Assembly: GCA_937871805.1 (NCBI GenBank)
Contig: CALMQB010000002.1
Location: forward strand, 248,001 to 312,000
Reading direction: 5' to 3'
Source: an uncultured Candidatus Saccharibacteria bacterium
GTDB taxonomy: Bacteria; Patescibacteriota; Saccharimonadia; Saccharimonadales; HK-STAS-PATE-42
DNA length: 64,000 nucleotides
Shown here: one piece after another, positions 17,726-26,132 of the stretch
How positions within the stretch are numbered: position 1 is the first letter of the stretch
How the letters are laid out: every line of letters begins with the position of its first letter
Made by a program: the position numbers and the translations under genes
Notes under the pieces: model-generated
Database searches by the model: none
Told to the model about the DNA's origin: nothing
What the model saw: the letters and a program-made list of their open reading frames with translations, nothing else

Positions 17726-19588
17726 ATGGATACTCAAAAGTCTAAAAAGAAGGTAAAAAAGAAGAATCTGAAAGAATTCGACAGAAGGTCTGAGATGGGC
17801 CAACTAAAATCAATAGAGAGACTTGATCTTAAAAAAAAGGTTCGCTCTGCGCAAAGGACAGTTCATAGAAAAAGCGTAAAGCACACCCAAAAACACCTCA
17901 CCCCAAAAGGCAACCCACTTAAAAGGATCGCTGCCAGAAGATTGCTAGCATCTTCTGGCATAAAACTAGCTTTTATTATTCTTTTGCTAGTTATTTCATT
18001 TTGGGGAATATTTAAAGCAGAGAGATTTCCAAGCTTTAAGAATGGGGGTGACCTAGTTTTCGGGGTTCGAGATCCTAAAGAAAACTTAAACTTAAACCCT
18101 CTAACCTTAAGTAGCCCAACAGAACTTGCCGTTGGAAGCCTGATATATAGCTCTTTGTTAAGTTATGACTCTTCTGGAAAATTAATTGGAGATCTAGCAG
18201 AGTCTTACGTGATTGAAGATGGAGGTAAGCTTATTAAGCTTAAACTACGAGACGGCGCAGCCTGGCATGACGGCAAAGAGGTTAGGGTCGAAGATGTCAT
18301 TTTTACTTTTAATTCCCTGAAAGATAGTCGGGTGGGGAGTAATTTAAGGAACTCTGTAGGCTCAGTTGAAATCAACGCAACAGGTGAACATAGCTTTGAA
18401 ATAAAAACTCCTAAAGCGATTGGAGCGTTGGATGACCTGCTCGTAAAAGTTAAGATCGCCCCAAAGCATCTTTTTGATAGCTTGCCAGTAGAGGAGTATG
18501 GGAGACTCGACTACAACCAGCTGCCGGTAGGTAGCGGGCCCCTCGAAGTTGGTGGAGAAATTAAGTCCAGAGATAGCCAAACCCTGGGTTTAACTGGATC
18601 TGGAAAAATCCAACAAATTCCGTTAGTAACAAATCCTAAATACTATGGTAATAGTGCACAGAGTAATTTAGTAATTAGAAAATTTGCAGATGCAGAGTTA
18701 CTGAATGAAGCTCTGGAAAAAAATGTAGTGACGATGTATATAGATAGTGGAAATGGGAATAGCCTTAGTGCAAGCTACGCAGAAAGAGACTTAAAGTTTA
18801 ATTCAGGAGTTTTTAGTTTCTTTAATAATCAAGACCCTATTTTGAGTGATCAGAAAATTCGAGTAGCTCTTTCTAAGGTTATCGATAAATCTAAAATTAG
18901 TGAGTTAGCTGATGGCGCTAGACCCTTGAACTCTCCAGTTTTGGGTATTGGAGATGAGGCCACTGAGCCAGATGAAAATACCGCAAAAAAGTTAATTATG
19001 GAAGCGGGCTGGCAATTGAATTCTGAAGATGGTTTTTACTATAAAGATGGCACTAAATTAAGGTTAAGCTTAGTCACGGGGATTTCCAAAACCTATAAAA
19101 ATGTAGCCGAAGAACTCCAATCAACCTGGAAGAGAATTGGTGTGGATGTTGAAGTTACCCAAGCAGCAGACAGAGAGTTACAAGCAAGCTATTTGGTTGC
19201 TAAAAATTATGGAATCCTACTTTATGGCATTTCAATGGGGAATGCTACAGAGCCCTACACCTACTGGTCAAGTAGTGCGGCAAGCTCCACTGGCTTAAAC
19301 TTCAGTAACTATAAATCTGTTCTAAGTGATGTTGATTTAGATATTACCAGAACTAAAGTTGATGGCGGAGAGAGAAGAACTCGCCTAGAACGTTTTGTCA
19401 AGAGGTGGAAAGAAGATCAGCCAGCCGTTGCACTCTACTCTCCGAGCGCTAAAGTTGTTTACAAAAAAAATATGCTTGACACTGGAATTGATAACAACCG
19501 CTATTACAATAGCTACGGTGAAGCTTTTTCGTTTCTAAGAAGTATCAAGACTAAAAAAGCTGAACTCTATAGAACTGAGGACTTATAG
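17726..19588 (+). CDS. membrane-anchored family 5 extracellular solute-binding protein
   Basis: This 620-residue protein resembles oligopeptide/dipeptide-binding proteins (SBP_bac_5, DppA/OppA): NPLTLSSPTELAVGSLIYSSL, DLAESYVIEDGG, WHDGKEVRVEDVIFTFNSL and LSKVIDKSKISE, then the C-terminal lobe with YKNVAEELQSTWKRIGVDVEV. It differs from classical members by a very basic cytoplasmic tail of ~80 residues and a single membrane anchor at about 82-100 (LAFIILLLVISFWGIF); there is no lipobox. No permease or ATPase genes are next to it, so it may deliver peptides to a distant transporter or act as a receptor. Its 3' end overlaps the convergent gene by 6 nt. Confidence 0.85.
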   Translation: MDTQKSKKKVKKKNLKEFDRRSEMGQLKSIERLDLKKKVRSAQRTVHRKSVKHTQKHLTPKGNPLKRIAARRLLASSGIKLAFIILLLVISFWGIFKAERFPSFKNGGDLVFGVRDPKENLNLNPLTLSSPTELAVGSLIYSSLLSYDSSGKLIGDLAESYVIEDGGKLIKLKLRDGAAWHDGKEVRVEDVIFTFNSLKDSRVGSNLRNSVGSVEINATGEHSFEIKTPKAIGALDDLLVKVKIAPKHLFDSLPVEEYGRLDYNQLPVGSGPLEVGGEIKSRDSQTLGLTGSGKIQQIPLVTNPKYYGNSAQSNLVIRKFADAELLNEALEKNVVTMYIDSGNGNSLSASYAERDLKFNSGVFSFFNNQDPILSDQKIRVALSKVIDKSKISELADGARPLNSPVLGIGDEATEPDENTAKKLIMEAGWQLNSEDGFYYKDGTKLRLSLVTGISKTYKNVAEELQSTWKRIGVDVEVTQAADRELQASYLVAKNYGILLYGISMGNATEPYTYWSSSAASSTGLNFSNYKSVLSDVDLDITRTKVDGGERRTRLERFVKRWKEDQPAVALYSPSAKVVYKKNMLDTGIDNNRYYNSYGEAFSFLRSIKTKKAELYRTEDL

Positions 19589-20413
19589 ATCCTTACGGCT
19601 AGAACTTGCCATAAAAAGCTGCTCCAAAAGAGGTGCTCCGGGGGCCCAAACCTGCCAAAGCGCAAGTCTGGAGATGAGCCTTTCAATATCCTTACCAAAA
19701 TCCAACCTTAGATATCGACCATCTATTTTGTTTGAAGAAGTCGCGATAACATGCCCCTCTTCTACCAGAATTATATTTGCTGCAACTCGAGTCTGAAAAG
19801 TTGCAAGAACTTTAATCTTTAGTTTTAAACTTTGAGTAGAAAGTGGGGGTAAAGCTGGATAAATATTTTTTTCATTAACAGTTTTTAAAGTTAAAGTTTT
19901 ATACAGTTTTTGGAACTGTGGAAAATTTAAGATTAGAGTAATATTGGGGTTTGCTGATAGTTGGTCTAGCTCTGAGGAAAAAAGTTCAGCAGCAAAACTT
20001 GTTACAATGACTGGCTTATAGCTATGGCTAATTAAGTTTAGAAGTTTAAATTGAGTTTCAGAATTCCTGCCAAGGTCGGCTAGAATTAGGGCATCTACGA
20101 GGCCAAACTCATCACGAACTTTCCTTAACCCAGAATCCGTTAAACCAAAATGGCTGTTAAAACTAACTGGATTTAAGATACTTTCGGAAAGCTTAAAGCC
20201 TCTTGCTAGAGATTCGGGGACTAAGATTACTACAGAACTGGCTCCTGCAGTTTTGGCAGAGCTAAAAATAGAGTTAATCTCTTTGAGCTTAAGCCCAACC
20301 CCACCAAAAACGACTAAGCTTCCGGCTTGGTCTTTTCTTTCAGGTTTTTCCCAAGAGAGCTTTTCTGCTACTCCAGCGCTATCGAACTTGTGCATAACTA
20401 CTAAGTTTACCAT
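19583..20413 (-). CDS. divergent ribokinase-like protein, possibly degenerate NAD(P)HX dehydratase
   Basis: The 276-residue protein has a weak likeness to the ribokinase-fold NAD(P)HX dehydratase NnrD: KDQAGSLVVFGG near the start, a helix with SAKTAGASSVVILVPES, LVDALILADLG, then KPVIVTSFAAELF and NITLILNFPQFQKLY. The C-terminal part lacks the clear catalytic Gly-Thr/Ser-Gly-Asp signature of active enzymes, so it may be inactive or have another role. The gene stands alone on the minus strand, converging on the solute-binding protein gene with 6 nt of overlap. Confidence in the family is low; that it is a real gene is more certain. Confidence 0.4.
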   Translation of the reverse strand: MVNLVVMHKFDSAGVAEKLSWEKPERKDQAGSLVVFGGVGLKLKEINSIFSSAKTAGASSVVILVPESLARGFKLSESILNPVSFNSHFGLTDSGLRKVRDEFGLVDALILADLGRNSETQFKLLNLISHSYKPVIVTSFAAELFSSELDQLSANPNITLILNFPQFQKLYKTLTLKTVNEKNIYPALPPLSTQSLKLKIKVLATFQTRVAANIILVEEGHVIATSSNKIDGRYLRLDFGKDIERLISRLALWQVWAPGAPLLEQLFMASSSRKDL

Positions 20414-20476
20414 TTTGGAGTTTACTGCTTTATAAAAGCTACTCCTGAGGTTTAGTGGTTAAGATGTTCGTAGGCA

Positions 20477-21289
20477 CTAATCTTTGATTTCGATGGAGGT
20501 TGGGCAGTGATCTGAGCCCATTACCTCTGGGTGTATTTTGGCAGATTTGATTCTAGGCGTTAAAGAACTAGAAGCCAGCCAATAATCTATCCTCCAGCCG
20601 ACGTTGCGTTCACGCGCTTTTTGCCAGTGCGTCCACCAAGTATAAAGTTCTGTTTTTTGAGGATAAAAGTGGCGCAGAGTATCTACAAATCCAGCAGCAA
20701 TTATTTCATCAAAGCCGGCTCTTTCTTCGTCTGTAAAGCCATGTTTTGTTCGATTATCTTTTGGGCGAGCTAAATCAATTTCTTGGTGCGCAACATTAAG
20801 ATCTCCGGAAAATAAGACTGGTTTTTCTTTTTGAAGTAGGAGCATATAGTCTAAAAAAGCGGGATCCCAAGCATCTTTTCTTAAACTTAAGCGTTCGAGA
20901 TCTCCTTTAGAGTTTGGGGTGTAGGATGTTGCTACAAAATAATCTGGAAATTCAGCAACTGTGACTCGCCCCTCGGCATTGGTGTCGCCAAAAGCATCTT
21001 TTAAACCAGGGTATTTTTGGGTAATTTCTGGAGGAAAGTTAAACTTAACGCTCAAAGGCTCCCCAGCTGTAGTTTTTTTAGAAAAGATTGCTGTTCCAAA
21101 ATGTCCTTTACGCTCGGCGGAATTCCAAACTTCAAAGTAGTCTGGGAGGTCAATTTCTACCTGATCTTGGTTGGCCTTAGTTTCTTGAATGCAGAGAATG
21201 TCTGGCTGGCGTTCTTCAATAAACTTAAGTAAAGTCCCTTTATTAAGGCCGGCGCGTATTCCATTAACATTCCAAGAATAAAGTTTCAT
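20477..21289 (-). CDS. xth: exodeoxyribonuclease III / AP endonuclease
   Basis: This 270-residue nuclease belongs to the ExoIII/APE1 family, which cuts DNA at abasic sites. Motifs are in order: YSWNVNGIRAGL, DILCIQETK (metal Glu), GHFGTAIFSK, SGDLNVAHQEIDL, GFTDEERAGF, GWRIDYWLASS and the final GSDHCPTSI (catalytic Asp-His). Length is typical. A TATAAT on the minus strand (21300-21305) ends 10 nt before the ATG, so the mRNA probably has almost no leader. A full window motif occurs twice inside the gene (20881 and 21039). Confidence 0.95.
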   Translation of the reverse strand: MKLYSWNVNGIRAGLNKGTLLKFIEERQPDILCIQETKANQDQVEIDLPDYFEVWNSAERKGHFGTAIFSKKTTAGEPLSVKFNFPPEITQKYPGLKDAFGDTNAEGRVTVAEFPDYFVATSYTPNSKGDLERLSLRKDAWDPAFLDYMLLLQKEKPVLFSGDLNVAHQEIDLARPKDNRTKHGFTDEERAGFDEIIAAGFVDTLRHFYPQKTELYTWWTHWQKARERNVGWRIDYWLASSSLTPRIKSAKIHPEVMGSDHCPTSIEIKD

Positions 21290-21299
21290 ATAGTTTGAA

Positions 21300-21305
21300 A
21301 TTATA
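21300..21305 (-). promoter_or_regulatory. -10 box of xth
   Basis: On the minus strand the sequence reads TATAAT, 10 nt before the xth ATG. No Shine-Dalgarno site is present between them, consistent with a leaderless or very short-leader transcript. Confidence 0.45.
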
Positions 21306-21394
21306 CCAAAAAGCTAAGTTTAAAATTCTAGAGAGGATAGAGCTCCGTCAACGTGATATATTTAGATATGCGCTGAACTTAATGTGACGTTACA

Positions 21395-21424
21395 TTGACT
21401 ATTCTTTTAGTATTATGTTATAAT
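21395..21424 (+). promoter_or_regulatory. consensus promoter of the orphan gene at 21432
   Basis: TTGACT (21395-21400) and TATAAT (21419-21424) are separated by 18 nt. The predicted start of transcription lies at about 21431, immediately before the ATG at 21432, so the mRNA is probably leaderless. The -10 box overlaps an upstream in-frame ATG (21423), which therefore cannot be the real start. Confidence 0.7.
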
Positions 21425-21431
21425 GATACAC

Positions 21432-21956
21432 ATGGAATCAGATATTTTTATACACCCTCATTATCATGAGAAAACATTTGGTGACGAGGATGGACAGTAC
21501 GCTGCATACAAAGATGCACTGCTCACTAGGCTCGGGGAGTCTGCATTGCCAATTCTAGTTTTGCCAGGCGGTGAAACTACTACTCCAACAGAATTTACAG
21601 AGTTTTTTTCAAGGGATAATACTTTTGTGACCCCTGGAGTTTTAGGTGGTAAGATCTGTTCGATGCGAGATCTCTGTAAAATAAAAACCTTAACTAATGG
21701 GATAAATACCACTGTGCACGGGTCATACATTGGAGCATGTGTGAATGCCTTCTTAGAACAACTGACTGAACCACAGGGCGGTGAGCCAGAAGAACCCATA
21801 CTAGGGTTGCTACGCTTGGGAGATGTCCTATCCGTGAGAAAAGGCAAGAACAGAGTTGGTCGGGATAGAATTAGTGAAAGCGGTTGGGCATACTTATTTG
21901 ATCCATTTTGGAGTATCGTAGACGATGGAACAGCTCTGCACATGGCTTCAACTTAA
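21432..21956 (+). CDS. orphan protein of unknown function
   Basis: I do not recognise this 174-residue protein. It starts MESDIFIHPHYHEKTFGDEDG and includes LPGGETTTPTEFTEFFS, PGVLGGKICSMRDLCK and HGSYIGACVNAFLEQL; charged and Gly-rich loops surround LRLGDVLSVRKGKN. There is no signal peptide or membrane segment. The His-rich start and two Cys could bind metal, but that is only a guess. The start at 21432 is chosen because the promoter's -10 box overlaps the earlier ATG at 21423. It carries no copy of the window-wide 10-mer, and its promoter arrangement is almost the same as that of the next orphan gene, so both may be accessory cassettes. Confidence 0.6.
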   Translation: MESDIFIHPHYHEKTFGDEDGQYAAYKDALLTRLGESALPILVLPGGETTTPTEFTEFFSRDNTFVTPGVLGGKICSMRDLCKIKTLTNGINTTVHGSYIGACVNAFLEQLTEPQGGEPEEPILGLLRLGDVLSVRKGKNRVGRDRISESGWAYLFDPFWSIVDDGTALHMAST

Positions 21957-22229
21957 GTTAGCCATAGCCGAGCAGGTCGTGCTTAATTTGCCCTGAAGAA
22001 CTCCATAAAGCCATGGCCTTAATAAGCCACTCCAGCCCTCCCTACATCAAATCAATGGACGGAAATGGATAAGCAACCTTGTTCCCACAGTTTGAAGATA
22101 CCGAAATTAACGCTAGACTATATGGGGCTAGAAATATAATCTTTAGAGTGAAAATTTGCAATCTCAAAACCGCAAACCTACTTTGAACAATTCCCTGCCG
22201 CTTAAAAGGTTATCAAGTTTAACATTACC
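21957..22229. other. intergenic stretch, no gene seen
   Basis: Between the two orphan genes there is a stretch without any convincing reading frame or RNA gene. It has an AT-rich end and a partial copy of the window motif (AAGTTTAA near 22215). Its end holds the promoter of the next gene. Confidence 0.5.
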
Positions 22230-22259
22230 TTGACCGTTTATGATTAAATTAAGTATAGT
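22230..22259 (+). promoter_or_regulatory. consensus promoter of the orphan gene at 22267
   Basis: TTGACC (22230-22235) and TATAGT (22254-22259) are spaced by 18 nt. The ATG at 22267 lies 7 nt after the -10 box, so the transcript is probably leaderless. An in-frame ATG at 22240 sits inside the promoter spacer and is rejected. Confidence 0.65.
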
Positions 22260-22266
22260 TAAAGCC

Positions 22267-22863
22267 ATGAGATTAAAAGCGGTGCAGGAGTCTCGTAGGC
22301 GGACAGCTCTACTTATGGATGCTCTTGGCGGTGAGTTTAGCCCAGCTTGTGATCCAGAGGGTAAGCAACACACTCTTGGTAGGCTAGTCACCCTTTTCAT
22401 GGAAGAAGGGACATCAGAGTTTGATTCAGAACTTGTTTTTCCTCCTTACTGCAGCTTTGGCGGACCAATTAGCTTCGCTGCAAGAACAGGCAATGAAACG
22501 CCAGCAAGGGCAGAAGTTTTTGCCAACTTTATAAGAAGAGCTACTGTTTTTCGACCCTCTCTTGAGCCAACTGCAGTGATTTTAGACCCCGCCAAAAAAA
22601 TTGAAGGCCCAAGAACTGACCTTGCCGTATTCACAGATCGGATTTCTGTAGGACAAATGCAGGCAGCTGGATTCGGAAGAGACTTTTCTGCTTCTAACCT
22701 CAATATGCAAGTTAGAAGATTTGATGGTGCTGCCGACGATCCAACTATCCACGGCTTAACTATTTATCCGATCAGGGTTGATGGCCCAAGAGACTGTGCA
22801 GCAGCGAGAGCGCAGATTCTAGAACAAACTGAAGAGTTTTTTGACCAATTTCCTGCTGCTTAA
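22267..22863 (+). CDS. orphan protein of unknown function
   Basis: I do not recognise this 198-residue protein. From the preferred start it reads MRLKAVQESRRRTALLMDALG, then FSPACDPEGKQHTLGRLVTLF, FPPYCSFGGPISFAARTG, a segment AVFTDRISVGQMQAAGFG and an acidic C-terminus (QTEEFFDQFPAA). No membrane segment or known catalytic motif is visible. It converges on ruvA with an 8-nt gap. It lacks the window-wide 10-mer. Two Cys residues and mixed charge suggest a soluble cytosolic protein. Confidence 0.6.
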   Translation: MRLKAVQESRRRTALLMDALGGEFSPACDPEGKQHTLGRLVTLFMEEGTSEFDSELVFPPYCSFGGPISFAARTGNETPARAEVFANFIRRATVFRPSLEPTAVILDPAKKIEGPRTDLAVFTDRISVGQMQAAGFGRDFSASNLNMQVRRFDGAADDPTIHGLTIYPIRVDGPRDCAAARAQILEQTEEFFDQFPAA

Positions 22864-22871
22864 GGCTTGTC

Positions 22872-23438
22872 TTAGCCTTGCAGAGCGAGCTTGAGGCGTT
22901 CTTGAGTAGTTAGGCTGGAATCAACCTTATCTAACGCCTTAGAGGCATCCTTTGGGCTGTAGCCGAGCGAAACGAGCGCCTGGAAGGCTTCATCGTCTTC
23001 ATTAAACTTAAGATTGCCAGAATCTGGTTCCAGCGCAGTTTGGCTAAGCTTTCCACTGAGTTCCAAAATTAAACGTTCAGCAAGTTTTTTGCCGACCCCA
23101 CTGGCCTGCTGAATATATTTAGCATTAGAAGAAATTAAAGCAGATTTAAGTTCTGTAATTGGGCCGATGTTTAAAACTGCTAGAGATGCTTTTGGCCCAG
23201 CCCCATTGACGCTTAGGATTTTTTCAAAAAGTTCGAGCTCTTCGATGTTCGAAAATCCAAATAAATCATGCCTGTCTTCTTTGATGTTTTCATGAATCCA
23301 AAGCTTGGCTTCAGAATTTAAATTTAAGTTGGAAGATTCCCGCTGAGTTGTAAAAATGCGGTAACCAATTCCAGCATTAAGAAGGACTATAGAATCTAAA
23401 TCTTTTTTAATTATCTCGCCAGTTAAGAGTGCAATCAT
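22872..23438 (-). CDS. ruvA: Holliday junction DNA helicase RuvA
   Basis: RuvA binds four-way junctions and recruits the RuvB motor for branch migration. From the ATG at 23438 the protein is 188 residues, starting MIALLTGEIIKKDLDS as the family does (an upstream GTG at 23456 would add six residues and is unlikely). Domain I is an OB fold (GIGYRIFTT). Domain II has two helix-hairpin-helix motifs: LFEKILSVNGAGPKASLAVL and YIQQASGVGKKLAERLILEL. The C-terminal domain III (DDEAFQALVSLGYSPKDASKAL) contacts RuvB. ruvB and ruvC are not in the window. A window motif overlaps the start codon. Confidence 0.95.
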   Translation of the reverse strand: MIALLTGEIIKKDLDSIVLLNAGIGYRIFTTQRESSNLNLNSEAKLWIHENIKEDRHDLFGFSNIEELELFEKILSVNGAGPKASLAVLNIGPITELKSALISSNAKYIQQASGVGKKLAERLILELSGKLSQTALEPDSGNLKFNEDDEAFQALVSLGYSPKDASKALDKVDSSLTTQERLKLALQG

Positions 23439-23491
23439 TAAGTTTAATTTTAACACAGCTTTTTGATATAATTTGAGGAGTTAGACGACGC

Positions 23492-23567
23492 GGCGCTATA
23501 GCTCAGTTGGTAGAGCAGAGGCTTGAAGAGCCTTGTGTCCCTGGTTCAAGTCCAGGTGGCGCCACCA
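23492..23567 (+). tRNA. tRNA-Phe (anticodon GAA), CCA encoded
   Basis: A 76-nt cloverleaf. The acceptor arm GGCGCTA pairs with TGGCGCC, the D-arm is GCTC/GAGC, the anticodon arm GAGGC-TTGAAGA-GCCTT has GAA at 34-36, and the T-arm is CCTGG-TTCAAGT-CCAGG. Discriminator A and CCA are encoded. A TATAAT lies upstream (23467-23472) within TTTTGATATAAT, a form shared with the tRNA-Thr promoter. Confidence 0.97.
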
Positions 23568-23596
23568 CAATTTAATAGAAGTTAACGGCCACAAAT

Positions 23597-23815
23597 ATGA
23601 TCGTAGACTTGGGAAACTTTGGTGCTCGCGAAATTGATATAGGCTACCTTTCAGAAATGACTGGACCAGGATCTCATCCGCCAGATAGAGGACCAGCGCA
23701 GACTCCCAGAAGTCCTGTTCCAGAGGTGGGCGAGGCTGAACTGCCACCTCAAATACATGCACATGCAGACGAGGTTGGTGGCGTCGTAGTAGAGACGGCA
23801 ATCTCAAAAGATTAA
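23597..23815 (+). CDS. small hypothetical protein
   Basis: A possible 72-residue protein (MIVDLGNFGAREIDIGYLSE...) starts 29 nt after tRNA-Phe. Its middle is Pro-rich (GPGSHPPDRGPAQTPRSPVP) and its end acidic and His-bearing (IHAHADEVGGVVVE). No domain is recognised and no ribosome-binding site is clear. A hairpin terminator 12 nt after the stop supports a transcription unit ending here. It could be a chance frame downstream of a tRNA. Confidence 0.4.
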   Translation: MIVDLGNFGAREIDIGYLSEMTGPGSHPPDRGPAQTPRSPVPEVGEAELPPQIHAHADEVGGVVVETAISKD

Positions 23816-23826
23816 AGTTAAATAAT

Positions 23827-23854
23827 AAAATCCCACCTGAAGAGGCGGGATTTT
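23827..23854. terminator. bidirectional terminator between the small gene and lemA
   Basis: AAAATCCC and GGGATTTT form an 8-bp stem with a short inner CC/GG pairing around the loop. The A run on one side and T run on the other let it act on both strands, stopping the plus-strand tRNA-Phe unit and the minus-strand lemA unit. Confidence 0.7.
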
Positions 23855-23877
23855 AAGTTTAAGAATTGATCTTAAGT

Positions 23878-24447
23878 TTAGAGGTCTACGCTAACTGGCT
23901 TTTCAGCAGTAGCTTTTTCAGATTCATCAACATCAAAGAACTCACGTTTTTTAAACTTAAACATGCTAGCGACAAAATTGCTTGGGAAGCTCTCAATTTT
24001 AGTATTAAGCTTAGTTACAGCGCTATTGTAGAACCTCCTGGCAGCTTGGATTTTATCTTCAGTGTCAGTTAATTCTGCTTGGAGTTCTAAAAAGTTTTGA
24101 TTTGCCTTAAGGTCTGGATAGCTTTCAGCAACTGCAAAAATACTTTTTAGAGCGCCAGAAAGCATATTTTCAGTTTTGGCAGCATCTGCAGGAGAAGTCT
24201 GTCCACCTTGAATTCCAGCTGCTCTTTGGGCAACAACTTTCTCTAGAGTTTCAGATTCATGCTTAGCGTAAGCTTTGACAGTTTTTACAAGGTTTGGGAT
24301 GAGGTCTAGCCTGCGCTTAAGTTGAACTGTGATTCCACTCCAAGATTCTTCTGCTTTGACTCTATTTCTAACTAGAGAGTTATAAGTTCCGCCCAAGAAC
24401 ATTAATAGTACTAGAACGATTACTCCAACGATGATTAAAATGATCAT
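23878..24447 (-). CDS. lemA: LemA family protein
   Basis: LemA proteins are small membrane proteins of unclear function with a long helical bundle outside the membrane. The 189-residue protein has one N-terminal membrane segment (IILIIVGVIVLVLLMFLGG), then the family core: YNSLVRNRVKAEESWSGI, LKRRLDLIPNLVKTVKAYA, TLEKVVAQRAA, SYPDLKANQNFLELQAEL, and FYNSAVTKLNTKIESFPSN. It is 81 nt downstream of the Tim44-like gene on the same strand; the two may work together in membrane stress or protein quality control, a common pairing in bacteria. Confidence 0.92.
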   Translation of the reverse strand: MIILIIVGVIVLVLLMFLGGTYNSLVRNRVKAEESWSGITVQLKRRLDLIPNLVKTVKAYAKHESETLEKVVAQRAAGIQGGQTSPADAAKTENMLSGALKSIFAVAESYPDLKANQNFLELQAELTDTEDKIQAARRFYNSAVTKLNTKIESFPSNFVASMFKFKKREFFDVDESEKATAEKPVSVDL

Positions 24448-24528
24448 AAAAATATCCTTTGCTTAATTTTTTAACTTAACTTCTGTTTTGGTTTTAGGAA
24501 TATTTGAATTCCTCTGGCTCAGATTATA

Positions 24529-25932
24529 CTACATTTTCATCTGTTTAAACGCCTCGTAAAGAACCTTAAGCATTGTGAAGTAATTATCTGCACTTATCAG
24601 CTTTTTATCCGCAGAATATAGATAAAGAACATTATCGACAACCTCAATGTTGACCTCGAATGGGAGCTGCTGGAGGACCTCCATAAACTTCGGGTTAAGG
24701 AGTTCAAAACTGGTGGCGAGTTCAGGGTCTGTTGCCCAGACCTCGTAAACGTCATTAAACTGATCCCATTCCATTTCAACTTGGGTTAGATCTTTTGGTT
24801 TATTGAAAAGCTTTGTTTTACGTTTTTGACGAACTAGAATATTGCCATAGCTTTTTGGTAAATATGCCTGAGTAACTAAGTAATTTTTATTGGAGCCCTC
24901 TTTATCAGTTTTTACCGGAATGTAATTATAGATTTGGATTAAGATCTGACCACTCAAGCCGCTATAATTTCCAATAACGTGATTATTAATATCTGAGGCA
25001 CCAAAATTAGCTTTACCAAAGAGTTGGCCTCTGGTTGGCAACAATAGCCATCCCCAGTCTGCACTATAAAATAATCCATTAGAGGTTGCAAAACTTTTTA
25101 ATGACTGGTTAGCTTGGGCTGCGCTTTGGGTAGCTTGATAGACCCCAGAAAGCAGCCAGACCGCATTCTGACGTTCAAAGTTCCAGTACTCGACGAAGGA
25201 GCTGTTATCCCTAAATAAGACCTCATCGCTGCTGGAATCTATCAGCTCATCTTTAGCCTGAGCGTTGATCGCAACCACGTACGAGTCGCCTTCTTTTCCT
25301 TCGACATCATTAACTCGAACAATTTCTAAACTTAATATTTTTGGGTCAGCTACTAAATTCTTTCTCTTGGCTAGTATAAGTGCCTCCGTCATTAAGCTTG
25401 CATGGGTATAGTATTCTAGAGTTAAATTTGACTTTATTGGTTGTAAATTGTTTTTAGACCAGCTTGCTTGGTAGCCTAGGAAGACCTCCTCGGCGTACTT
25501 TTTGAGAGACTCTTCATTCCAACTTGAATCTTTTTGTTCAGCGGAAAGTAGGTCTGCCTTGGTCTTTTTAGACATTTTCAAGGCTTTTGAATCCAAGTTG
25601 AAAACTCCAGTTACTGCCCCTGGAATTGTGCCGAGTGCCATTAAGACACCCCAGCCGCCAAATATCGCTATCAGGATTACGGAATAAAAAAGGCAGACTG
25701 GCCAAATTATTAAATTAGCCAAGCTTAGGTTTAATTTTTTACTGAGCAATTTGCCAAGAGCATACATTGGGACGAAGCCGACTGCAGCGATAGCAATGAC
25801 TCCACCTCCGCCACCACCGCCACTACCTGAGCTGGAACCTCCGCCTCCGCTGAAGCTACCTCCGCCACCGGAACCTCCGCCACCAGCCCTGGCAATAAAG
25901 TCTATTAAACTTAAGCTGTAGAATGGAATCAT
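24529..25932 (-). CDS. membrane protein with Gly-rich head and Tim44-like domain
   Basis: The 467-residue protein begins with a short hydrophobic segment, then a Gly/Ser-rich run (about residues 17-44) and two membrane segments (about 45-60 and 72-97). After a Lys-rich stretch, residues about 135-290 look like a Tim44 domain: EVFLGYQASWSKNNL, LEYYTHASLMTEALI, DSYVVAINAQAKDE, VEYWNFERQNAVWLLSGV. A C-terminal domain of unknown type follows (about 300-467). Tim44-like proteins often sit beside LemA. No enzymatic motif is visible. The Gly codon repeats are length-variable DNA but the frame is open throughout. Confidence 0.65.
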   Translation of the reverse strand: MIPFYSLSLIDFIARAGGGGSGGGGSFSGGGGSSSGSGGGGGGGVIAIAAVGFVPMYALGKLLSKKLNLSLANLIIWPVCLFYSVILIAIFGGWGVLMALGTIPGAVTGVFNLDSKALKMSKKTKADLLSAEQKDSSWNEESLKKYAEEVFLGYQASWSKNNLQPIKSNLTLEYYTHASLMTEALILAKRKNLVADPKILSLEIVRVNDVEGKEGDSYVVAINAQAKDELIDSSSDEVLFRDNSSFVEYWNFERQNAVWLLSGVYQATQSAAQANQSLKSFATSNGLFYSADWGWLLLPTRGQLFGKANFGASDINNHVIGNYSGLSGQILIQIYNYIPVKTDKEGSNKNYLVTQAYLPKSYGNILVRQKRKTKLFNKPKDLTQVEMEWDQFNDVYEVWATDPELATSFELLNPKFMEVLQQLPFEVNIEVVDNVLYLYSADKKLISADNYFTMLKVLYEAFKQMKM

Positions 25933-26085
25933 TTTTATATAATTAATCCTATCTTTTAGAGTCCACCGTAGATCATGAACCTTTGACTATAAATTGTACC
26001 TTATTTTAGGATTAAGTTTAAGTTTATTTTGGAAACAAGAATGGGAATAGGGATGAAAACCGAAATGGAGACTTGGAATGGAATC

Positions 26086-26115
26086 TTGAAGGTCTACGCT
26101 ATTATAAGCTATACT
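26086..26115 (+). promoter_or_regulatory. promoter of the tRNA-Gly unit
   Basis: TTGAAG (26086-26091) and TATACT (26110-26115) are separated by 18 nt and lie 17 nt before the tRNA 5' end. This matches a standard sigma-70-type promoter. Confidence 0.65.
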
Positions 26116-26132
26116 CTAACTTTGTAAGTTAT

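Noticed and set aside
23496-23807. A minus-strand frame of 103 codons across tRNA-Phe, with DLNQGHKALQASALPTEL
   Set aside because: This peptide is the antisense reading of a tRNA and is a well-known false gene.
25800-25880. Gly-codon repeats in the Tim44-like gene as a phase switch
   Set aside because: Units are triplets, so length changes would not shift the frame.
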